Shown in pieces: positions 35,866 to 44,721 of a stretch of DNA of 64,000 nt. Source of the stretch: Tetranychus cinnabarinus (Eukaryota; Arthropoda; Arachnida; Trombidiformes; Tetranychidae); NCBI GenBank assembly GCA_022266195.1, contig WHVY01000002.1, forward strand, positions 15,205,001-15,269,000, written 5' to 3'. Under the pieces are notes generated by a model that saw only the letters and a list, made by a program, of their open reading frames with translations, was not told the origin of the DNA and searched no databases. Position numbers and translations under genes: made by a program. Positions within the stretch are counted from its first letter, which is position 1; each line of letters opens with the position of its first letter.

Positions 35866-37434
35866 TCATCTTCGACGTTGATTCCTTCGTCGCTTCCTTC
35901 TTTGATTCATTCTAGCATTCGTTCTTGTATAAAAATAATCTTCAAAAATCTTTAAACATACATCAACAACAAAGCCCGTTGTACCAAAATGAGAAAGCAA
36001 AAATGATGCAACTGATGAAACGCCGGAATACATTCTCTGATACCATGAATTTTGCGATGAACTTTCACTTGGCTCTTCAGTCGATCCTGCAGCATAACGG
36101 TTAAAGAATTTTTCTAAATAATCATCCAAAGAATCGTTGAAATCTTCCAAATAGTTTACTGCAATCTCTGAATCGATATCCTTGGTCTTCTCGTAGTAAA
36201 AGAGTGTAGCTGAAGCTCGAGCAACCACAATACTGTAATTCACCCTTTGAGCGTCTTTACGCGGATTTAATTCGATATATTTTTTCATGAATTCAGCCAT
36301 GGCCAACATTGAAGCATTTCTTGCTTGATTTTCAAAATCGATATCCAACAACTCGTCATAATGAAGAAATCCATCTTCTGAAAAGGTAAAGACGAAGTTT
36401 AGTTAATTTTGGTATCGCAATATTCAATCACATGATACAAGGAAACTAACTTTGAAGATTTTCAGAAATATTTTTGAAAAAAGCGACGAACTCCCACATT
36501 TTCATCTGTTTTCCATTATTTGTTTTGATAACAATATTTTCTGGTGACAACAAATTCTCAACGAGTTCACGCAAAACTTTGGTAAAATGAGGGTCGAGTT
36601 TGGATATCTCCCCCTCAAATCCTCTTCTAGTGACTTGTAGTCCAGGGTGTGGCATAAGAAAACAGTCAACTAGTGAATAGCAATCATGTATAGTTTGCCA
36701 GTCTTTATGAAATTGTGATTGATTATTCCTCTTGGAATCTAAAAATTGTTTTCCTCCATCAGCTCCAAATGGATAGACACAATTTGCAGACCAGTCTCTA
36801 ATAAGTAACAGAAGCTTCTGTATCCCTTTGTAGCCGGTAATTTTCAGTTTCTCTTTTGAGTATTCAGCAAGCCGAGATAACAGGGTTATGTCATTGATCT
36901 GAATATTTTCCAGTTGATTGTAAACTTGAATAGACGAGAGCAAGGATGAGATTGCAAAAATGTAATTACAATCTTCCTGTTCTGTTTCATCGACAAACAA
37001 TCCTTGAGTATCCATTAAAAGAACGGCAATTTTTGTGCCATCTTTTCGAGTAACAATTAACGGTTCAGGCCATAAAACGATCCCAGTGGTGCAACTTTCA
37101 GCACCTTGTGTCCACAAAAATCCTGATTGAGAATGAACATTATTTCAAGTTAATTTGACAGAAATTTGTTCATTTGTTTATCACAGGCAACCTTACCTTG
37201 TAATGGTTCATTTGGATCACCAAGCCAGTCTTCTTGATCGTATCGTTGTAAGTAGCGAAGAAAATAGTTGAGTAAAAATGATTTTCCTTTACGAGATTCT
37301 CCGATAATGGAAACAACAGCGATTGGTAAATCCTTAATTTCATCTGATGAAGCTATCTCGGAAAATTTTGTCACATCAAATTCATATTTCTTACCGCTCT
37401 CATTATATTCGAGAGCTGTAATTGGTAATGCCAT
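35866..37434 (-). CDS. Atlastin-like dynamin-family GTPase, copy 2
   Basis: Three exons: 37434-37197, 37122-36451 and 36377-35866. Total is 1422 nt, 473 aa. P-loop GESRKGKS (45-52), DTQG (117-120) and RD (188-189, LLIRDW) are intact. Exon 1 is nearly identical in sequence to that of the neighbouring copy at 33806-35327, while the middle and C-terminal parts differ more, so the pair arose by tandem duplication. Both introns sit at the same places as in that copy. A hydrophobic segment (SFLLSHFGTTGFVVDVCL) precedes an unusual Arg/Asn-rich end, NQRRKRRRNQRRR, unlike atlastin's amphipathic tail. The last donor is GTTAGT. Expected role is membrane tethering or fusion at the ER; a specialised function is possible but unproven. 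Confidence 0.85.
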
Positions 37435-38685
37435 CTCAATTGACTATTTCAACAGGTATAATAATATCACATTGACTTAAAAATAGCTGGTATTATGAAC
37501 AGATACTAATAGATATTACAACCAAGTAAGTTACTATCTATTAGATAGTATCTAAAGTGATTACCGTATTCGCATGTATTTATGAGACTCTTATAATATG
37601 ATTAACAAGTGCTTCTTTTGGTTAACAGAGTGCGCGTCAGCTTGAAAAAAATTGTTGTGTTTAAAATAAACATAAGTATTATAAAGAGGGGATTGAATCT
37701 TCATGATTTCAAAGGTGAAATCTCTATGGGGAGCTATTTTATCATTTTATCTGAAAAAAAACAAAATAAACTAACTCAGAAATACAAAAATTTCATAAAA
37801 ATCTTGAAAAATCCCCGAAATCTCATGCTTAAATGCTTAAAGACCTCAATCTGACATTGTGAGTTACGACTTCAATCTTTGTAACCAACGGATTGAGTTC
37901 TCAGCAGCTACAGTAGTCATTAGACTTAAGTTAATTTTCAGGTGTCGCCATCTCGGTAATAATTAGTTTTCAGAGAAACTAGACAATAGAGAAATGGACA
38001 AAATTAAATTCGATCTTAAAGGTACTTTTATTTCTTGTTAGATGGCGACTATGAAAGAAATATCGACTTTTGTTAACTTAAGTCTAATGACTACTGTAGT
38101 TCATTAATACAGAGACCTACCGCTAATTTAGTCTCACTTGAAATAGCTTATTTACAGCTTTTGTCGATCAGCATAATTCATGATTTTCAATTTTTCTTAA
38201 TCAGGTAAATTTAATCTAAAAATGTTGCGTGAGTTTTCGGATTGATATTTCACGAAAGAAAATTGAATCAAGTTAATTATAGCTAAAAAATCGACTCGAA
38301 ATTTGGTGAAATCTAAACAAATTTTACGCTTTTTCAAATGGGACCATTGAAAAATTTAATCTAAATTACTGGCAGGTCTCTGTGGTTAGAAAAGCAATAG
38401 GCCCGTTGATGTCAATATGATATATTCAAAATCAGAGAGTTACACTTCATCAAGGAACCCGTAAGTAAATGTTTCAACAATTCATATAGTCTGCATGATT
38501 TTTCTTTTGGACCCTAAACGATTCTGGTATTTCTAGATTGGTAGGCTGAATATATTAAGTAATATTATATTATACTATTAATCTATCTATTAATTAATAT
38601 TTAAAAAAATTAGATTGAGTTTTAGTATTTTAATCTTTATTGAAATGATAAAATCTACTTTCAAACTAATGTCGCGTTTATAAAT
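37435..38685. other. Intergenic with one MITE
   Basis: Upstream of the second GTPase gene and downstream of the second IR-like gene. Apart from the small inverted-repeat element at 37911-38096 I see no gene. The 81-codon frame at 37609-37854 is AT-rich and low in coding character. Confidence 0.5.
37911..38096. mobile_element. Tc1/mariner-type MITE, 186 bp, TA target duplication
   Basis: Terminal inverted repeats of about 24 bp are perfect: CAGTAGTCATTAGACTTAAG at the left and its complement at the right. They are flanked by TA on both sides (37909-37910, 38097-38098). No transposase. A diverged relative lies at 49327-49539 with the same subterminal TTAATTTTCAGG and CCATCTCG blocks. Confidence 0.75.
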
Positions 38686-39996
38686 TTATTTTGACATTAC
38701 CGAGTTTATCTCGGCATACAAATATTCACCAAGCAAGCTGAGTATACAAGTTGAAATCATGCATAAGAAGTATTTAAAGGATAGCTTGTAATTTTGAATG
38801 TTTAGTTGATTAAAACGATACAAAGCAGGAGTGGGACTGATGGAGGTTCTGTGTAAACAGCCAAACTTTCGCTCAGGATCTATTACCTTTTCAACATATG
38901 ATTTCCATTTATCTACTAAATGAAACAGGATATGACTTTCAAATTGTTTTTGATGCAATAGGTCGATAATTTTGGTGGCATGAGGAGATAGCTGCGAATG
39001 CAATACAGTAAAAAGTAGATCGACGGGGAAAGAACCAGTTGGTTGATGCCATTGTAGCATAGGTAAACCTGGATTGTATAGACAAGAGCCTAGACGAGCG
39101 AGATTAAGTTCATGAAAATCAACAATAAAAACATAGTTTTCTAATTTCCCTCCATAAAAAAAATCCGCCAATAGTTGTCCTGTTGTTTTGTACAGTCCTC
39201 GTCTTGCAATCTCTCGCTGAGCTCGAGGAGAACTGCTATTTGTCACGGCTCTGCATAATGGCTCTTCCATAAACATCGGGATTCTATCAGAATCTGCAAC
39301 ATCTTCAAGTGAATCAATCATTTTCATGGGTGCTTTAGCTGTAAGATCTGTAGTGAAGGAACTAGAATAAAGTGCTGTTATGAAAAATATTGTTAATGTG
39401 ATTGACATCCAAATGAATGACAAAGATTGACGGTTGAAAAGAGTTTTGAGATTTGATCCTTGGTTTAAAATTGCACAAATCAAAGGCCAGATGATTGGTG
39501 GAGAGTTGGTTTTAATGTTGAAAGATTTCGGGTTCAAGTACCACAGAAGGAAAGGGATTGAAAAAAGAAACAGAAAAAGGAAAGCTAAGAGTATAGTTGC
39601 GTTTAAGGTGAATATCGATAGGGATTTGAAAACATCTTCACGCATTGTTCCGACTTCGGGTAAAAATGAAACAATGTTACAAGTGACATCACCAATCACT
39701 GGTCCTGGTTTAAGTCCAATAATTGAAGCGGGAATAGCTGCGAATGTATAGAATCTCTCAGCAAAATCAATTTCACCTCGTTGAATGTGTCCAATAAGGC
39801 CAGTACAATTAACGGAATCACAATCTCCAAAAGTTTCATTGTAGATAGTAAGAGTGTAATTAATGGAACTGTAGCGTCCTATTTGTGCATTTAAGTAATG
39901 ACCAATTGCACCAGAAAATTTATTCCTAATAGGATCATAAATTGCAGCTGCCCCTTGTTCAACAAAGCCAATTTTGAATTGAAAATTCATATTCAT
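38686..39996 (-). CDS. Ionotropic-receptor-like channel (iGluR fold), IR-like 2
   Basis: Single exon, 436 aa, with the same layout as the gene at 31860-33170: S1 to about residue 125, M1, pore, M2 with YSSSFTTDLT, S2, and a last membrane helix near the C-terminus. From about residue 93 to 236 the two proteins are almost identical. The N-terminal 90 residues and most of S2 (about 240-385) differ heavily. The Cys-containing NCTGLIG block and the PxLxWHQxTxSFP block are kept. No signal peptide; the frame starts MNMNFQFKIGF directly after an in-frame stop. The antisense open frames over the core in both genes are shadows of their shared sequence. Confidence 0.75.
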   Translation of the reverse strand: MNMNFQFKIGFVEQGAAAIYDPIRNKFSGAIGHYLNAQIGRYSSINYTLTIYNETFGDCDSVNCTGLIGHIQRGEIDFAERFYTFAAIPASIIGLKPGPVIGDVTCNIVSFLPEVGTMREDVFKSLSIFTLNATILLAFLFLFLFSIPFLLWYLNPKSFNIKTNSPPIIWPLICAILNQGSNLKTLFNRQSLSFIWMSITLTIFFITALYSSSFTTDLTAKAPMKMIDSLEDVADSDRIPMFMEEPLCRAVTNSSSPRAQREIARRGLYKTTGQLLADFFYGGKLENYVFIVDFHELNLARLGSCLYNPGLPMLQWHQPTGSFPVDLLFTVLHSQLSPHATKIIDLLHQKQFESHILFHLVDKWKSYVEKVIDPERKFGCLHRTSISPTPALYRFNQLNIQNYKLSFKYFLCMISTCILSLLGEYLYAEINSVMSK

Positions 39997-40660
39997 AACA
40001 TGAGTCTATGATCATTCAATAAGCTCAATTTCACTTAATTTATATGGTTTACGTTGAATAACTTTTATCTCATCAAATCTTTGTAACTATTTTAAATGAT
40101 GATCCTTTTGATCTGGATGAAACGCTCAACATATTTGCAGGAATTTAATGCGAGAAGAAAATGTCATTCCATTAGTGTAAAGTTCAGATCGGGAGACAAA
40201 AAAGATTCATTTCTTTCGAACAAATGTTTTTCAATATTTGAAACGTGAATTCTGATAGAATGAAAAAATAAATATTCCTATTGATTTATTGAAACTTTAA
40301 TATTCATAAAATGCAAATCAAATAGAAACACAAATGCATTATCACAACAAAAACTATTAAGACATTCGTAGGTATCTTTCAGTAAATATTGAAATCTTAA
40401 TGTTTCGATGTTCAAAAGATACAATAAGAAATAGAGAATTGCAATTATTCTGAAAGCTATTGAAATCTAATGATACAATGTTGTTAAAGGCCTATGTGAG
40501 AATCAAATGTGTTACAAAACAAAACATTTTAATTATATTTTCTCTTCATTAAGCTACACGATTAGATACACAGTTAGATGGTTTATTTTGTATTATTTTT
40601 AAGACAAGTCACTTTGTAATTTATCCAAAGTAGTTTGCTGCATTTTATTCCATGTTCAGA
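39997..40660 (-). promoter_or_regulatory. Conserved 5' flank of IR-like 2
   Basis: Aligns with 33171-33800 up to TTTATCCAAAGTAGTTTGCTG near 40620-40640 (counterpart near 33775-33795), where similarity ends. This defines duplication units of roughly 2 kb that contain gene plus flank. Confidence 0.45.
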
Positions 40661-40744
40661 AGTTATTAACATATTAATAACTAAAAAAACCAAATGGTTG
40701 AAATGACATGGAATAACATTGAATAAATAGACAGAAATGGTTTT

Positions 40745-41119
40745 AGTAAACTACATTATATGTATAATTGATGAAAACGAGTTCGTTTGAAATTTTGATG
40801 TACATTAGACACATTATGTTTATGATACAGATCGATATTAAAATGTGGAAAGGAAACTCCAAGATTTTTGATATTAGACGAAAAGATCGATAATTAATTG
40901 ACTTTTGAGACTTTATTGGCTTTAAAATTTTAAGCAAACAAACATTGAATAGTTTACATTTCGATATCAGGGAAATTTGATCAAACATGAAGTTAGCGTG
41001 AGAAATTTTACAATAATGATGAATCGTTACAGATTTTTGTCATGAAATTTTACTATTAACTGCATTATTGATGAAGAATCACAATGAATTTGAATAATCA
41101 ATTGATACTGTGTCAATAG
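40745..41119 (-). pseudogene. Inverted 3' fragment of an HR96-LBD-like gene
   Basis: Reverse-orientation copy of the 3' end of the gene at 29533-30955 and its flank. On the minus strand it runs from TTGACACAGTATCAATTGA through the last codons and the TCATGACAAAA stop region into the 3' flank. Internal parts of the flank are deleted. It lacks the rest of the receptor, so it cannot encode a receptor. Confidence 0.75.
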
Positions 41120-41489
41120 ACTTAACACTGAAAAGTGTTTGGAGCAATTGCAAAATGAGATCATTCTTACTGACAAGTACATAAAAACTCATGTTTATGA
41201 TAAGTAATTGCTATGATTGGCCTCTTAGACTCGCTGATTGATTAAATAAGCGTTTAATGCTCTGAAATGCTGAAAATTTTCGTAAATATTATCAAATTTT
41301 GTTTTTATCAAAAAACTTCAGCATAATGTATAGAGAAATGCTTGAGTTACATACATGTACTAACAAGGATCTGGAAATTAAGGACGCGATAAATGACCTG
41401 TGTATGTATCCAACTGTGGCGACTTATAAAGGACAGATACAGTGTATTTGTGCTCTCATAACGCGTTCAATACTCTTATTAGAATCCAA

Positions 41490-41694
41490 TGATTAGATTA
41501 GCATAAACCATTAGTGACTCAAATCCTTCACGATAACGGAAAATTTTACAATAATTGTAAGACTCTAGTTTTTATTACACCATTAGAACATCAAAACAAT
41601 TAGATTGCAACATTTACCATAAAAACCTAAGAATATATTCTTAATAGTTTCTGCTATGATAATGCATTTCTATTTCTATTTGATTCACATTTTA
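41490..41694 (+). repeat. Orphan copy of the IR-like 3 upstream flank
   Basis: Positions 41546-41694 match 44208-44356 over 149 bp with only a few differences (start TTACAATAATTGTAAGACT, end TTTGATTCACATTTTAT). A weaker match extends about 55 bp further left. The two copies bracket the transposon- and pseudogene-filled stretch between 41.7 and 44.2 kb. Confidence 0.8.
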
Positions 41695-41897
41695 TTCACA
41701 AAATCATGGTGAACAGTGGCTCTTCTCGAGCTCAGCAAAAGGTTCTGAGGCTACGACAGTAGTGCTATCGCCATCTATCCGCATTATAGTGCAATTATAA
41801 TTAACGTTACATCATTTCATTCAAATGTTTAATTTAAAATAGAAAACAGATGATGCGCCATCTACATGGTGAAACGATGTTACTCAGCAGTTCACAT

Positions 41898-42290
41898 TAG
41901 TGATGTTCGATATGAGTATTTTTTATAAATCGATATTTTTGATATTGAGGGCTTTAATATCGATATATCAAAAAATATCAAAAAAACTTTTTTACACTGA
42001 AATTTGACTTATTTGATTTGCTGAAATGTTTTTGTCACGCAGAGTTGCAAAGTCACATATTCGTAGCCTTAATTCAACCATCAATTCAACATTTTTAGCT
42101 GTAAAACACAAATATTTATAAGACGAGAAAGATTGTTCATGAAAAATTGGACGCATTCATGTCCAAAGGTGCAGCTTTAACCATTTTTTCAATGTTTTTA
42201 TATCGATACCATATCGTAACTCATATTGATATTTTCTTGTGAAAAAATATCGATATATATCGGTTGTTTCGATATATTAGCACATCACTA
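41898..42290. mobile_element. hAT-type MITE (outer), 8-bp TSD, interrupted at its right end
   Basis: Left end TAGTGATGTTCGATAT; right end ATATTAGCACATCACTA (inverted repeat about 11 bp with one mismatch). Inside are runs of ATCGATAT-like sequence. The left target copy is GTTCACAT (41890-41897). The right copy is found only after removing the inserted element, at 42878-42885. GTTCACAT fits the hAT target consensus nTnnnnAn. No transposase. Confidence 0.8.
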
Positions 42291-42291
42291 G

Positions 42292-42870
42292 TAGACCTGA
42301 GAAGATCGCTGTTTTTTAGGATCGATCCGAGGATCGGATCGTTAGGCAAAACTTCGATTCGGGATCGAGCTTTAATCGATCCCAAACGATCCTTTTTCAA
42401 AATTTTTGGTTAGTTGAAATTTAACCAAAACTTTCACATTTAAGCGTTTTAAATTAGTTTTTATTACTTTTATGCTAACAACTAGGTCTACAGAAAAATT
42501 CAGGATCAAAAATGACCTTTTTGTGCTCATTTCTGTGTTCAAGCTGAGTATTATGATAGTCAGCTCATTGTGCAAGTAGAGGCGGGAAAATTTGAATCAA
42601 AATTGGTCAAAATTTTACTTTTGGTATCAATTTTCTTATGAATGTAGCAATTAGGCAAATGAGTTTCGTATTTATGCTCAATAATGAAAGAAAATTCTCA
42701 AATTATCTCATTTTCGTGATTTTGGACCGATAAAAACATGCTAAATATAAAATAAAAAAGGATCGATCCGTTTATTGATTAATCGTTCTGCAAAAAGATC
42801 GGATCGAGCTCGGATCGGTACATGCAGGATCGATCCGGATCGATCTTTAATCGGATCGTTCTCAGGTCTA
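42292..42870. mobile_element. hAT-type MITE (nested), 8-bp TSD
   Basis: Starts TAGACCTGAGAAGATCG and ends CGTTCTCAGGTCTA, flanked on both sides by ATCACTAG (42284-42291 and 42871-42878), which fits the nTnnnnAn hAT rule. Ends are packed with GGATCGATCC and CGGATCG motifs, probable transposase-binding subterminal repeats. The insertion site is the last bases of the hAT-type element beginning at 41898. 579 bp, no transposase frame. Confidence 0.85.
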
Positions 42871-43033
42871 ATCACTAGTTCACATTGTAGCCAAATTAAT
42901 CATAACAATTAAACATCGTCAATCAAATTGAATTTTCACCATAGTATTCTAATATTTTATTGTTCAAATCATTCTCATTTCATTTCGTTCTGTATTTTCA
43001 TTGTTCATAATCGCATATTGTAATCTTACACAG

Positions 43034-43479
43034 ACCCAAATTAAGATTTCCCATAACGACACACGTGCTCAACTAAAGAAGTCGTCAATGTCTTAACGGA
43101 TAAGATCATATCCGAGGAACTTGATCTTGGCATCAAGCTGAAGATGAAAAATTCCAACCCCCAGGAGTAGTAACTTTCATAAGTAAGTATTAATAAATTT
43201 TAAAGCCAATACCTATTAATATTGATACTATTATTTTCATAGGAACAAGAACCAATTTTAATTTGGATTCTTGCACTATGACAAACAAAATGAAAGCAAA
43301 AATTGCAAAACTGAACGCCAGGAAAGGTTATGAAGAGGAAACTGAAGAAGGTATTTCGTTCGCTGTACTTTTCCAGTATTCAATAATTTTTTTCTTTTCA
43401 TTTTTTCACAGCAACAAGTGATGCCAACAAAAAAGTGAACACCGGTTCGTCTCCACTAAGAATGAATAGCTTCTTTTGA
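43034..43479 (+). pseudogene. Three-exon remnant of an unrecognised host gene
   Basis: Exons 43034-43182, 43243-43350 and 43412-43479 are joined by introns with good signals (AAGTAAGT donor, TTTTCATAG and TTTTTCACAG acceptors). The last two exons and the end of the first read in one frame as GVVTFI, then TNFNLDSCTMTNKMKAKIAK, ending SSPLRMNSFF and stop. Further up in exon 1 coding-like peptides (ISHNDTRAQLK, EVVNVLTDKIISEELDLG) lie in different frames, so at least two frameshifts break it. The end PLRMNSFF resembles a PCNA-interacting box (hydrophobic, two residues, FF) with Pro in place of Gln. A possible 5' exon begins ATGGTGAACAGTGG near 41710. Family not recognised. Confidence 0.45.
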
Positions 43480-43641
43480 TACCAAAAGGATCCTAAGTGA
43501 TTGTCCAGCATCATTTCATTATGCTTTTCATGTATTACTATCTATCCGTAGTGTTGTTGATTTCTGATAGACTTGGTGTCCTTTTCGTAAGTGAAATTGA
43601 GTGTAAATTCAACAATTGAATAATTATTTCTAAAATTCTAA

Positions 43642-44076
43642 CAAGGGAAGGTTCTAAAGTATGAAATCGATATGGAGATTTAATTGGTCACTATCGGCAC
43701 ATTAGACCATGTTAAACACTAAAATAACGAAATTAGCTGCTATCTTTTCGATTTCGGCAATTTATCGCTTTTTTCTAGAAAAATTTGTATGCTTTTCTAT
43801 GAGGATTTGTAATTTCATTTTTTAAACTTTGAAATGTTTAAACTGAAACATATATTTTTTATTGCATAATCAGAGTATTTATACGATGCATTCAAAAAAA
43901 ACAAATACAAATCCTCATTGAAAAGCATACAAATTTTTCTAGAAAAAAGGCGATAAATTGCCGAAATCGAAAAGATAGCAGCTAATTTCGTTATTTTAGT
44001 GTTTAACATGGTCTAATGTGCCGATAGTGACCAATTAAATCTCCATATCGATTTCATACTTTAGAACCTTCCCTTG
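43642..44076. mobile_element. Fold-back MITE with about 170-bp inverted arms, TAA target duplication
   Basis: Left arm starts CAAGGGAAGGTTCTAAAG and right arm ends with its complement. The arms match almost perfectly for about 170 bp, separated by an AT-rich loop of roughly 90 bp. Flanks are TAA on both sides (43639-43641, 44077-44079), as expected for PIF/Harbinger-type insertion. No transposase. The antisense frame at 43815-44009 is a by-product of the arms. Confidence 0.8.
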
Positions 44077-44207
44077 TAAGTGTTTCTAATCTTGTAGGTT
44101 AAAAAAGGGCAAACACAATTGATATGCTATTCGTAAAGTGTTCAATTTTCGCATTAGATCAGCTTAAGACCATTAGATCTCAATATGCATCACAATAAAG
44201 GAATATC

Positions 44208-44721
44208 TTACAATAATTGTAAGACTATAGTCTTTATTACACCATTAGAACATCAAAACAATTAGATTGCAACATTTACCATAAAAACCTAAGAATATAT
44301 TCTTAATAGTCTCTGCTATGATAATGCATTTCTATTTCTATTTGATTCACATTTTATGAATATTAAATTTTCAATAGCAAATTCTAAATCGATACAATTA
44401 TTTATGAATAATTATTATGATCTTTGCATTTTATCAGAATTATCGTTAGAAATATCGAAAAACAGTTATTCAGAAAAATCTATCCTAACATCTTTTTTTG
44501 TCTTTCCATCTGAACTTTACACAAATGGAATGGAACATTCTACCAACATTAATTTCTGCAATTTATTGAGTGTTTCTTCCAGATATAGAAGTTTTTCAGT
44601 TTGAATTGGTCGAAAACTTTAATAAGATGAAACAGCATCAAAATCTGGATATTGTCGCCATAAACAATCTCCCTTCATCTGTGAACTTACGCTAATTTAA
44701 GCGACATAAACTTAAGTCGTT
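44208..44721 (+). promoter_or_regulatory. 5' flank of IR-like 3
   Basis: Related to the flanks of the other two IR-like genes in opposite orientation, including ATTCACATTTTATGAATATTAAA and the TTTTTTGTC then CTGAACTTTACAC block near 44495-44523. Its first 149 bp are duplicated at 41546-41694. Confidence 0.45.

Noticed and set aside
41299..41496. 65-codon plus-strand frame
   Set aside because: No recognisable motif and it runs into the duplicated IR flank; probably chance.
41750..41890. Possible third Tc1-type MITE (CAGTAGTGCTATCGCCATCTA)
   Set aside because: The right end does not form an inverted repeat with the left, and no TA pair could be fixed.
43815..44009. 64-codon minus-strand frame
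   Set aside because: Lies in the loop and right arm of the fold-back MITE.
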